The position numbers and the translations under genes were made by a program. Below are positions 5,700-12,810 of a DNA stretch of 23,344 bases, in pieces. The DNA comes from a virus. The notes under the pieces are model-generated. The model did no database searches. It was given only the letters and a program-made list of their open reading frames with translations, and was not told the DNA's origin. The stretch covers positions 1 through 23,344 of IMG/VR virus record IMGVR_UViG_3300043331_002116. One strand, 5' to 3'. Position 1 is the first letter of the stretch. Each line of letters opens with the position of its first letter.

Positions 5700-6583
5700 G
5701 CGGACAGCACCGCCTTGAGAGCAGCGTCGTACCCACCCACGGCCTCGAGCCGCGCCTTGAACCTCTCGACGAAGGCGGAGTCCTCTTTCCAGCCCGGCTT
5801 CGTGTGGTCGAAGTACGCGGCGAGGAGCTTGCGCGCGTCCGTCTCGCCGTCCTCCTGTAGCTGGCGGATGTTCTCGCGCGCGATCGTCTCCTCCACGTTC
5901 TTCACGACTACGGCGGTCTCCGAGCACTGCTCGGCGATCTCTTCGATGGTCAGCACGGGGAAGCGATCCCCTCCCTTCGACTCGAAGCGGACGGACAGGC
6001 GGAAGAGGCGGCCGAAGAGGCTGCCCCGAGAGGCGGCGACCTTGAGCGCGCCCTCGATCTGCTCGATCGAGTTCCACGCCTTCGTGTCGAGCTCGTAGAC
6101 GCGCGAGACCGGGTCGCCGTTGAGGGTGAAGACGAGGCGCCCCATCGGCTTGCAGTCGCCGTTCGTGAAGTGCGGGCACTGGCGTGCGCGGCACACGATC
6201 GGAGCGCGGCCCTGCCCGACGTTCGGGCCGAGGCGCTGGTCGTCCTCGTCGAGGAAGTTCAGCGTGACCCCGTCCTTGACCTTCATCTCTGCGACCCGGA
6301 GCGCGCTCGGAGGGTTCCCCTCACCCTTCGTGTAACAGGCCAGCAACTTCCCCCTCCACCACTCAAGGCCAGTCGAGAACGCCTCCTCGGTCACGTCGTG
6401 AACGAGGCGGATCAGGATGCTGCTCGGGCGCACGCCGGCAACGGCCCTGAACTCCGAGGAGTCGCAGACGAAGTAGTCGGTCGCGGAGGGGTACTCCTTG
6501 CCGGTGCGCTGCGAAGTCTTCTTCTCGCCGATCCGGACTTTCGCGTGGATGTCAAAGGTCGGCGTGGAGCCAGGGATCGCCAC
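5696..6583 (-). CDS. Gp3/RDF-like DNA-metabolism protein
   Basis: The start is a GTG preceded by GAAAGGGGG, giving a 295-residue protein beginning MAIPGSTPTFDIHAKVRIGE; a longer frame from 6712 would overlap upstream genes and is rejected. It has a beta-rich N-terminal part, a Cys cluster C131-x4-C136-x7-C144 (CRARQCPHFTNGDCKP) followed by GRLVFTLNG, and a helical C-terminal third. This layout is what I know from the phage Gp3-like family (recombination directionality factor-like, also annotated as 'hydrolase or metal-binding protein'). In serine-integrase phages such proteins switch integrase direction, but most relatives probably serve replication or recombination. Its place ahead of the exonuclease favours a recombination partner. 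Family call is by pattern memory only. Confidence 0.62.
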   Translation of the reverse strand: MAIPGSTPTFDIHAKVRIGEKKTSQRTGKEYPSATDYFVCDSSEFRAVAGVRPSSILIRLVHDVTEEAFSTGLEWWRGKLLACYTKGEGNPPSALRVAEMKVKDGVTLNFLDEDDQRLGPNVGQGRAPIVCRARQCPHFTNGDCKPMGRLVFTLNGDPVSRVYELDTKAWNSIEQIEGALKVAASRGSLFGRLFRLSVRFESKGGDRFPVLTIEEIAEQCSETAVVVKNVEETIARENIRQLQEDGETDARKLLAAYFDHTKPGWKEDSAFVERFKARLEAVGGYDAALKAVLSA

Positions 6584-6600
6584 CGCGAACCCCCTTTCAG

Positions 6601-6819
6601 CTAGAGCGGGAGGAAACCGAGTGCGGTCGTGACAGCCGTATGGCCGCCAGAGGTGAAGGCCCCGATGAACCCGGCCAGAGTCGTGCCAGCGGCACTGCCG
6701 ACACCGAGCCACAGACGCATCTCGCGGCGAAGATCGTTCTTCGCGCTCTCGAGATCCGTCTTCGTGACGGTGTCCGTGACCTGGACGACGATCTGGTTCT
6801 GCGGGTTCCCCGGGGCCAT
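6601..6819 (-). CDS. Small membrane protein of the lysis cassette (XhlA/holin-like)
   Basis: This 72-residue protein starts at an ATG six bases after the stop of the preceding holin-like gene. It has a polar N-terminal helix (TDLESAKNDLRREMRLW) and a C-terminal hydrophobic part (about residues 38-56, LGVGSAAGTTLAGFIGAF, and again TAVTTALGFLPL). Cytoplasmic helix plus C-terminal membrane anchor is the layout of XhlA-type holin partners. The position directly behind endolysin and holin genes supports a lysis role, either as second holin or antiholin. Sequence similarity alone would not identify it. Confidence 0.65.
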   Translation of the reverse strand: MAPGNPQNQIVVQVTDTVTKTDLESAKNDLRREMRLWLGVGSAAGTTLAGFIGAFTSGGHTAVTTALGFLPL

Positions 6820-6824
6820 CGCAC

Positions 6825-7082
6825 CTAGTCGTTGATGTAGGGAGCCGCCGGAGGGGTGAGCTCCCTCACCGCGTCCGCGTTGCCGAGCGCACGCGAGCGC
6901 CCGTTGCGGATGACGGCATCTCCGACGATCAGCGAGACCGTGGTCGCGACGGACGTGGCGATCGCGAGGATCGCAGCCGTCTGAGCATCGGTCAGCGTCA
7001 GGATCGAGAACGCTGCGAGCAGCGCGAGAACCTGTTGCACGAGCGCCACGATCTGAGCCGGAGTGATGTCGGGCATCTGCAC
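6825..7082 (-). CDS. Putative holin, two transmembrane segments
   Basis: The start is GTG at 7082 with GGGAGG seven bases upstream; the ATG two codons later is the alternative. The 85-residue protein has two hydrophobic helices (about residues 11-30, VALVQQVLALLAAFS, and 35-54, AAILAIATSVATTVSLIVG) separated by a short polar turn, then a charged tail ending in APYIND. That is a class II holin layout. It follows the endolysin gene directly (17 bases) and precedes a second small membrane protein. Holins open the membrane so that the endolysin reaches the cell wall. Function is inferred from topology and position. Confidence 0.72.
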   Translation of the reverse strand: MQMPDITPAQIVALVQQVLALLAAFSILTLTDAQTAAILAIATSVATTVSLIVGDAVIRNGRSRALGNADAVRELTPPAAPYIND

Positions 7083-7099
7083 GAGTAGACCTCCCTTCG

Positions 7100-7768
7100 C
7101 TAGAGCTTCCTCCGTCGAATGACGGATCTGATGCCCCTGCGAGCAGAGGCCGAGACGCGGTCAGAGACAGAGCCGTAGAACCGCTTGAAGCGGGAGGCGC
7201 CGCTGCCCGTGTAGGGCCTCGACTTCGCCGCCAGCTTGCCGCGGATCCAAAGCTCAAAGCGGTAGCGCTCGCGGCCAGGAACGCGGATGAAGCCCTCGGC
7301 CATCGAGATCCTCCGGTCGGTACGAACCATCACGGATCCACCGTTCGAGTCGTTGCCGACCGCGGTGTTCCCCTCGACGCAGTGCAGAACTCCGCCGGGC
7401 AGGACACGCTTCACGATCCCGACGTGATCCGGCCAGTCGCCGCGGCCGGGGCCGTTCAGCGTGTTCCAGTCGAAGCAGATGATGTCGCCGGGCTTCGGCG
7501 TGTGGTTGTGCGCCCAACCTCGCTTGCGCGCGAGCGAGAGAAGCTCGCCGACGCTGGCAGAGCGGTTGAGCTCGACGAGGGGCCTCCCCGCCTTGAGGTA
7601 GCACCAGTTGACGAAGGCCGCGCACCAGGGCCAGCCGGTCTCCGGAGACCGAAGCGACGTGGCAGCCTGGTACTGACGAACCTTCGCCCCGCTATTCGAG
7701 CCAGCCGGGCTTTCCCTGACGCCGACCTGTCCGAGCGCGATCTTGAGAGCTCTCTGTCTGTAGAGCAT
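7100..7768 (-). CDS. Endolysin with CHAP amidase/peptidase domain
   Basis: This 222-residue enzyme cuts peptidoglycan to release progeny. The CHAP domain spans about residues 5-145: GVRESPAGSNSGAKV, the catalytic Cys49 in GWPWCAAFVNWC, the PGDIICFDW strand, the catalytic His115 in DHVGIVK, and the VEGNT turn (Glu132/Asn134). The C-terminal 60 residues are basic and Arg/Ser-rich, perhaps a wall- or membrane-contacting tail; no standard binding domain is visible. The ATG lies exactly six bases after a TAGGAT box with no good ribosome site, so its mRNA is probably leaderless. The same promoter would drive the whole operon down to 1829. Confidence 0.88.
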   Translation of the reverse strand: MLYRQRALKIALGQVGVRESPAGSNSGAKVRQYQAATSLRSPETGWPWCAAFVNWCYLKAGRPLVELNRSASVGELLSLARKRGWAHNHTPKPGDIICFDWNTLNGPGRGDWPDHVGIVKRVLPGGVLHCVEGNTAVGNDSNGGSVMVRTDRRISMAEGFIRVPGRERYRFELWIRGKLAAKSRPYTGSGASRFKRFYGSVSDRVSASARRGIRSVIRRRKL

Positions 7769-7774
7769 AGGGAA

Positions 7775-7795
7775 ATCCTACACGCCGCGTCGGAC
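7775..7795 (-). promoter_or_regulatory. Phage promoter, copy 1 (endolysin/early-left operon)
   Basis: Reading the minus strand: GTCCGAC, six bases, TG, TAGGAT, then six bases to the ATG of the endolysin gene. TAGGAT fits an actinobacterial-type -10 hexamer (TAnnnT), and 6 nt to the start codon would place the transcription start on the start codon itself. There is no canonical -35 at the normal distance; GTCCGAC begins 15 bases before the -10. Confidence 0.65.
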
Positions 7796-7797
7796 AC

Positions 7798-7814
7798 ACA
7801 GCGGCCACCGCTGT
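7798..7814. repeat. Perfect 7-bp stem, 3-nt loop hairpin beside promoter copy 1
   Basis: ACAGCGG - CCA - CCGCTGT. It lies between the stop of the nuclease gene (7820) and the promoter box. With no U-tract on the minus strand it may be a weak terminator, or a regulator-binding palindrome. The 12-base string CACAGCGGCCAC at its edge recurs at 1696-1707. Confidence 0.5.
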
Positions 7815-7819
7815 TGCCC

Positions 7820-8548
7820 CTACAGGGAGCGCCGCTTGCGGTTTCGCCTGGTGCCGGAGGTAAGGTTGATCGGCGGAGGCTTGCGTCGGCGGCGGTTTGC
7901 CGCAGCGACGGAGGTCGCGCCCGCGCCGAGGTAGCGCCCGAGCTCGTAGCCTGGATACCGCTTGAGCCGCTGGTGCTTCTTCGAGAGCTTCGCCTTCGGC
8001 TTGCCCCGAAGCTCAGGCATCGCCGCGAGCATCTCGCCAGCCGAACCCGTGATGCCCTTGAGGTCGCCGACGTCCCTGATCTCCGGAACGCGGTGGCGGC
8101 GCTTCCCCTTCCCCTTCTTCACCATCACGCGCCGAAGGCGATCCTGGTCGAAGGAGAAGACGCCCGGCTCGATCGCCCACGGGTGGTAGTAGGTGTAGCC
8201 GAGGGCCGTGTAGAGAGCGACCTTGCGGGCGTCGCGCTCGACGGCGTCCGGGAGGGAGTGGTGGAAGGGCGAGAAGGGGTCGATGATGACCTTGAACTCG
8301 GGGAGCACGAAGTCGGGCTTGTAGCCGGGGATGGCGAGCGTGACGTAGATGCCGCCCTTCTCGAGTTCGGGGATCTGGCCCTGGAAGATGAAGAAGATAC
8401 GAGCGTCGTAGAGCGCCTCGAAGAAGCGCTTCTCAGGCTCGGTGCCGGGGATCTGAGGGAACGGGTCGATCCACTGCGGCTTGTGGAGGCGGAAGCCGCT
8501 CCGGGTCTGCCGCCGAGTCCGCCGCTGGGAGAGCAGCGAGCGGGGCAC
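7820..8548 (-). CDS. Vsr/DUF559-like nuclease-fold protein
   Basis: The GTG start lies one base after the stop of the nozzle-like gene. The 242-residue protein contains, at about residues 35-125, the order expected of very-short-patch-repair or DUF559-type endonucleases: TEPEKRFFEAL, FFIFQGQIP, the PDFVLPEFKVIID core (Asp79, Glu84, Lys86, Asp90), PFHHS (His96, His97), and RDARKVALYTALGYTYYHPW. The usual E(V/I)DG after the core strand is replaced by IDPFSP, so activity is uncertain. The N-terminal 20 and C-terminal 100 residues are very basic (KKGKGKRRHR, RRRRKPPP, RRNRKRRSL). It closes the virion gene cluster, so it could be packaged. Confidence 0.62.
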   Translation of the reverse strand: MPRSLLSQRRTRRQTRSGFRLHKPQWIDPFPQIPGTEPEKRFFEALYDARIFFIFQGQIPELEKGGIYVTLAIPGYKPDFVLPEFKVIIDPFSPFHHSLPDAVERDARKVALYTALGYTYYHPWAIEPGVFSFDQDRLRRVMVKKGKGKRRHRVPEIRDVGDLKGITGSAGEMLAAMPELRGKPKAKLSKKHQRLKRYPGYELGRYLGAGATSVAAANRRRRKPPPINLTSGTRRNRKRRSL

Positions 8549-8549
8549 G

Positions 8550-10610
8550 CTAGATCTCGATGAGGGAGACGTTGAACGTGGCCTCGGGCCGAGTGCCAGA
8601 GGCGAAGGCGACGTCAGGGCCGATGATCGGCTGTTGCTCGTCGATGTCGGCGACGCGGACATCGTAGGTAGCGCCGTCGAGATCCGTGTAGACGAGGTTC
8701 TGGCCCTCGTCGAGCCAGTCGAAGAGGAGCGTCGCGAGATCCTCGGCGTCCTGCGCGACGCTCGTGCCATCCGTACCCTCGACCTCCTCGGCGCCGATGA
8801 CCACGAACTGCCACGCCTTCTTCCCCGAGGGAAGGACGACGAAGGTCGAGGTGACCGCCTGGACGACGAGCGGGCCGCCGTCCGGGCCGCCCTCCTCATC
8901 GAGGTCAAACTCGAAGTTGAGAGCGAAGCTCTTGCCTGCCGGGATGGCGGAGGCGTCGAACCTGGAGACCCACCACTGGCCGTCCTGCACGGGCGAGCCG
9001 ATGGCAGACAGCGCCGTGTCGCCGCCGCTCAGGAAGCCGTTCGTCGAGGCGTAGCACGCAGAGGCCGGCGCACCCATCGTCAGGATCGAGACCTCGGAGA
9101 ACTTCTTGTCGCGCGACGGCTCGAACGTGAAGTCCGAGGTCACGAATGAGACCTGATAGGTGAAGGTGTCATCGTCGAAGGGGGCGGGCTCCTCGGCCGG
9201 AGAGCGCCAGACGTACTTGAGGGTCGCCGTGTAGGAGCCGGGCGGCGAGGCCGTCGTCTCCGTCGTCTTGTGGTAGTAGATCCCGAAGGTGTTCCCGAGC
9301 GGGACGAGCATCACGGTCGGATCGCTCACCGCGGCCTCTTCGACCCCGCCATAGAAGGCATCGGTCGTGATGTCGTAACAGTCGATCCGCCCGTCGCCCT
9401 CGTTGAAGTACCAAAGCAGGCCCTCGTAGACGAGAAGCGACTCGATAGTGACCGGCCCCTGGTCGAGGATGTAGTCGGGGTTCGAGTTGAAGACGCGGCG
9501 CTCCTTGCCCCACGAGCGCACCGCGCGGAGCGTCGATCCGCTGATCTCGTAGAGCTCGCCGAACGATCCGCCGCCGCCGAGATCCTGCGACTCGCCCCCG
9601 ACGAAGATGCGGCCCGCGTAGTCGACCATCGCGCGCCCACGAAAGGCGTAGGGGAAGTCGACCACCGGGTAGAGGTCGGCGCCGTCCCAGGCAACGATCT
9701 GCGTCCGCCACCCAGTCTGCCCGCTCGGCCAGCGAGGGCGCTGCGGGTCGAACTCGTCCGTCGCGAGGATGTAAAGCTGGCTGTTGAAGAAGAGCGCCTT
9801 ACGGGCGATGGAGGGGAGCTTGTAGCGCTTGTTGACGGCCCACTGCTTCGAGGAGGACGTAACGTTCGAGCTCAGGTCATCCGGCAGCGTGAGGTCGGCG
9901 ATCATCCCGCCGAAGATGCAGGTGATGCGCGGGCCGTCCGCGTTCATCAGGACGAGGTCTCGAGTGCCGACCGAGGAGGGATAGTCGTAGTTCGACGGCG
10001 AGGCGGCGGAGAAGACACCGTTCGTCGGGTCGAAGGTGTACCGCCAGATCTGCTCGGTCGCGTCGTCGGCGACGTGGAGGATCTGGGCAGAGCGGTGCCA
10101 GGCCGCGACGTTCGTGCCCCCGTTGGCGAGCGTCGTGACGACCATATCCCCGAAAGAGCCGGGCCGCGTATCGAAGGCGAAAACCTTCTTGTCGGCGCCG
10201 TAGACGACGCAGAACCAGCCCTTCGCGTAGAAGTTCAAACACGGCTGCGCGAGTGTCCGGACGTCGCCGTCGCTCGTGTAGGGGACGAAGGCGTTGCCGT
10301 AGCCCGAGTGCGTCGGCGGGATCGACATCAGGCCACGGCCATACGGCTCGGGCCGAAAGCCAAGACTCGTCCTGAGCATCGCGGCGTCCTTCCAGACGTC
10401 CTGACCGATGCCGCCGGAGAAGTCGTCCTGCGTCCAACGCGCGTGACCCGCCTCGAAGGCGATGTCGCGCTCGCCGCCGAACTCGCCCGCGGTGATGCCG
10501 TCGCGCTGCGGCGACTTCCGATACGCACCGGAAAGGAGCAGGCCCTTCTGGCTGCCGGAGGGGCCGAGGCCGACGTGATGCTTCGCAGAGTTGTAGGCGG
10601 GCTGAGGCAT
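8550..10610 (-). CDS. Tail nozzle-like / beta-propeller virion protein
   Basis: This 686-residue protein starts at an ATG directly after the previous stop. An N-terminal segment (about residues 58-95) contains DDFSGGIGQDVWKDAAML and then RPEPYGRGLMSIPPTHSG, resembling the opening of podovirus tail tubular protein B (nozzle; T7 gp12-like), which typically begins with a GG(i)sqq motif and a run of N..P..G.. turns. The central part has repeated hydrophobic blades such as WFCVVYGADKKVFAFDT and ILHVADDATEQIWRYT, as in beta-propellers. The C-terminal third is beta-rich with DEEGG-type loops. The position after the adaptor genes supports a tail role. Assignment to nozzle rather than a general minor tail protein is inference. 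Confidence 0.55.
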   Translation of the reverse strand: MPQPAYNSAKHHVGLGPSGSQKGLLLSGAYRKSPQRDGITAGEFGGERDIAFEAGHARWTQDDFSGGIGQDVWKDAAMLRTSLGFRPEPYGRGLMSIPPTHSGYGNAFVPYTSDGDVRTLAQPCLNFYAKGWFCVVYGADKKVFAFDTRPGSFGDMVVTTLANGGTNVAAWHRSAQILHVADDATEQIWRYTFDPTNGVFSAASPSNYDYPSSVGTRDLVLMNADGPRITCIFGGMIADLTLPDDLSSNVTSSSKQWAVNKRYKLPSIARKALFFNSQLYILATDEFDPQRPRWPSGQTGWRTQIVAWDGADLYPVVDFPYAFRGRAMVDYAGRIFVGGESQDLGGGGSFGELYEISGSTLRAVRSWGKERRVFNSNPDYILDQGPVTIESLLVYEGLLWYFNEGDGRIDCYDITTDAFYGGVEEAAVSDPTVMLVPLGNTFGIYYHKTTETTASPPGSYTATLKYVWRSPAEEPAPFDDDTFTYQVSFVTSDFTFEPSRDKKFSEVSILTMGAPASACYASTNGFLSGGDTALSAIGSPVQDGQWWVSRFDASAIPAGKSFALNFEFDLDEEGGPDGGPLVVQAVTSTFVVLPSGKKAWQFVVIGAEEVEGTDGTSVAQDAEDLATLLFDWLDEGQNLVYTDLDGATYDVRVADIDEQQPIIGPDVAFASGTRPEATFNVSLIEI

Positions 10611-11102
10611 CTACTGTCCGATCGCGAAGCCGCGGAGGACGGTCGGCGTAGTACCGCCACCGGTGTCGAGCGTATAGCTGAACCCGCTGAGGTCGAACGA
10701 GTCGACGACGAGGGTGATGTCGAGACCGGCCGCATCATTCGCGAGAAAACCGCAGGCCGCCGACTGCGACGACCCGCGGAATTGGCCGGCGGCCGAGACC
10801 CGAAACGCGGTACACGCCTGGTAGATCTCGCCATCGACATCCAGATCGCGGACAGCCGACCCGAGGCCGCCCGAGGCGACAGTGGACGCGGCGCCGAAGT
10901 TCATCAGGAAGGAGATGTAGTACGGCTCGAAGCCGAGCGGATAGTGCGCCGACCCCTCGGCCACGGAATCGAGCACGACCCCGCCGAACTTTGGGACGAG
11001 CCTCTGCGAGCGCAGACGATCGAGGTCAGAACGCAGCCGCCGGATCTCGGCCCACGCCTGACTCAGGTCGCCCGAGGCCACGATGGGGCGCTTCGAGGGC
11101 AC
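10611..11102 (-). CDS. Small virion protein with N-terminal coiled coil
   Basis: The GTG start follows the upstream stop by two bases and its stop abuts the next ATG. The 163-residue protein has a short coiled coil at about residues 13-34 (LSQAWAEIRRLRSDLDRLRS) and then a beta-rich C-terminal domain (GGVVLDSVAEGSAHYP, DITLVVDSFDLSGFSYTLD). A trimerising helix feeding a beta domain is typical of fibre anchors or tail-associated proteins. I do not recognise the family. Its position between adaptor and nozzle-like genes supports a tail location. Confidence 0.6.
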   Translation of the reverse strand: MPSKRPIVASGDLSQAWAEIRRLRSDLDRLRSQRLVPKFGGVVLDSVAEGSAHYPLGFEPYYISFLMNFGAASTVASGGLGSAVRDLDVDGEIYQACTAFRVSAAGQFRGSSQSAACGFLANDAAGLDITLVVDSFDLSGFSYTLDTGGGTTPTVLRGFAIGQ

Positions 11103-11104
11103 GA

Positions 11105-11692
11105 CTACGCTCCGTCGCCGAAGAAGAAACCGGGGCCGGGGAGGGGCTGCTCGTCCTGCGCCGCGAGGAAGTCGTCGTAGTGCCGCGAAGCCTCGTCCTG
11201 GAGGTCTTCGATCTGCACGGCGTTCGCGCCCACGAGGGTCGCGTAGCGCTTGTAGACGAGGCGGTTCGAGGAGAGCTTGCGGAAGAAGCGATAGAGGGCG
11301 TAGGAGAGAAGGCCACGGTTGGCCTCAAGCGAAAGCTCCGAGGGGTTCCCGGACGAGATGGCCGGGAAGTAGGCCAGGTAGAAGACCGTGCCGCTCCCGG
11401 CGGCAGAGGCGCCATCGGGATCAGTTGGGACGAGGGCCTTGCCCCAGACCTTGAAGCCGCCCAGCGTATAGGCGTCATCGCCGACGAGCTCGACGAAGCG
11501 GATGCAGTCAGCGGGAAGGTCGACCGACGTGGCGGCGGCCGACCAGGAGAGGGTGTCCGTCTTCTCGTCGAAGGAGCCGATCCGCGTGCGGCCCTCGTTG
11601 ACCCAGCGGTCGATCTCGTCGTTGTCGGTCAGGGAGGAGAGATCGCCGACCTCCTCGGTGAAGGCGGCTCGGAACTCTTCGATGGTGGTCAC
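11105..11692 (-). CDS. Head-tail adaptor-like protein
   Basis: This 195-residue protein starts at GTG with GGGAGGAGG upstream. It has an N-terminal helix and ND.EIDRWVNEGRTRIG, then DTLSW...YTLG beta-hairpins, then a helical core (SLEANRGLLSYALYRFFRKL) and a Pro/Gly tail. The pattern resembles the short helical adaptor proteins that follow the capsid gene and sit under the portal (tail tubular A / gp6-type adaptor). Position directly after the capsid protein fits. Family call is by layout and neighbours, not by a strong motif. Confidence 0.55.
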   Translation of the reverse strand: MTTIEEFRAAFTEEVGDLSSLTDNDEIDRWVNEGRTRIGSFDEKTDTLSWSAAATSVDLPADCIRFVELVGDDAYTLGGFKVWGKALVPTDPDGASAAGSGTVFYLAYFPAISSGNPSELSLEANRGLLSYALYRFFRKLSSNRLVYKRYATLVGANAVQIEDLQDEASRHYDDFLAAQDEQPLPGPGFFFGDGA

Positions 11693-11718
11693 GTCGTCAC
11701 CTCCTCCCGGTGGTAGCG

Positions 11719-11748
11719 GAGGGGGCCGACCGCGAGGCCGACCCCCTC
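11719..11748 (-). terminator. Hairpin after the major capsid gene
   Basis: As minus-strand RNA: GAGGGGGTCGGCC, loop TCGC, GGTCGGCCCCCTC, a 13-bp stem with two G-U wobbles. In the plus-strand transcript the wobbles become A-C mismatches, so the structure favours the minus-strand RNA. It starts 13 bases beyond the capsid stop and ends just before the next gene's ribosome site. It may cut read-through, giving more capsid than tail mRNA, or stabilise the capsid transcript. Confidence 0.7.
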
Positions 11749-11760
11749 AGCTGGTGGTGG

Positions 11761-12792
11761 CTAGACGACGTCGACCGCGTCGGCGTAGACCAGCAGGGAC
11801 GAGAGCGCCAGCGCCCGGCGGGGCTGGAAGGCGAACTCGTAGGCGATGCCGAACTCGCGACCGTAGTCGAAGTCCTCCTCCGCCCAGTGCGCGTTCTCGT
11901 CGACGCCCTCGAGGAAGGCTTCGGCGCCGAACGCGATGTTGCGGGCGACGGCGATGGAGCCTGCGCCGTCTGCGGCGGTCGGGACGTTCGGGTGCTCGTA
12001 AAGCACCATCCCGTCGACGACTGCCAGCGCGCCGGTGAAGAGCGGGTTCCGCTCACCCCGACGCATCGCCTCGCGCACCCACTGCTCGTACCTCGTGTCC
12101 TGCTTGAGGTTGTACGCGCAGTTGGGGTGCATCACGAGGAAGTAGAACGGGAGGCCGTCCTCCGAGTTGACGGGCTTGGCCTTCGCGTTCACGAGCGCCA
12201 GCTTGATCTTCTGGAGCTCGGCCACGTCGATGTGGTCGCCGGCGGCGACGTCACCCGGCACGTCCGGCGAGGATCCCCCGCCAGCCGCGTAGGTGTTCGG
12301 CGTGTATGCGACACCGTTGAGGTCTGCGGTCTGGGCGAAGATGGAGAAGCGAGTGTCGTCCATCTTCTCGGCGCCCCACTCGCGAAGCCGCATCCGGGCC
12401 TCCTCGCGGAACTCGAGGATCGACTTCTTGTTCTTCCGGCGGTTCCACCGCACTGCGTGCGCGTAGTTCTCCGGAATCACGGTCATCGACCCGACCGAGA
12501 GGGCCTCCTCGTTGCCGGTCAGGACTCGGGCGTCGCCCGTCTGACCCGCCCCCGTGAGAGGCGTGGTGGTCGTGATGTTGATCTGGTCGCCTGCCTTGTC
12601 GAGAAGCTCGGTCTTCTGGATGATCGGCTTGCCCGAACCCTCGGGGCCGACGAACCGAGACCAGAAGCCCTTGACGAGGTGCTCGCGCAGGACGCGCTTG
12701 GCCCAGATCTCCGGGTTGGTGACCGTGGTGTCCGAGTCGATACCCGTCACGTCGAACCCAACCGGGATCAGGTTGTGGATCGTGGAGTGCAT
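11761..12792 (-). CDS. Major capsid protein, N4-gp56 family
   Basis: This 343-residue protein matches the N4-gp56 family by pattern: EIWAKRVLREHLVKGFWSRF, GSGKPIIQKTELLDKAGDQI, TTTPLTGAGQTGDARVLTG followed by NEEAL, NYAHAVRWNRRKNKKS, and EEARMRLREWGAEKMDD. Length is within the family's normal range. It forms the icosahedral shell with the HK97-like fold. It begins with ATG after AAAGGTC and follows the scaffold gene by 18 bases. Residues 6-14 (HNLIPVGFD) resemble a motif near the scaffold's N-terminus. A hairpin lies just downstream. Confidence 0.9.
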   Translation of the reverse strand: MHSTIHNLIPVGFDVTGIDSDTTVTNPEIWAKRVLREHLVKGFWSRFVGPEGSGKPIIQKTELLDKAGDQINITTTTPLTGAGQTGDARVLTGNEEALSVGSMTVIPENYAHAVRWNRRKNKKSILEFREEARMRLREWGAEKMDDTRFSIFAQTADLNGVAYTPNTYAAGGGSSPDVPGDVAAGDHIDVAELQKIKLALVNAKAKPVNSEDGLPFYFLVMHPNCAYNLKQDTRYEQWVREAMRRGERNPLFTGALAVVDGMVLYEHPNVPTAADGAGSIAVARNIAFGAEAFLEGVDENAHWAEEDFDYGREFGIAYEFAFQPRRALALSSLLVYADAVDVV

Positions 12793-12810
12793 CAGTGGTA
12801 GACCTTTCGC

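Noticed and set aside
9270-11180. Plus-strand open frame of 636 residues opposite the nozzle-like gene
   Set aside because: Same composition artefact; the minus strand has a tightly packed, ribosome-site-supported series of genes here.
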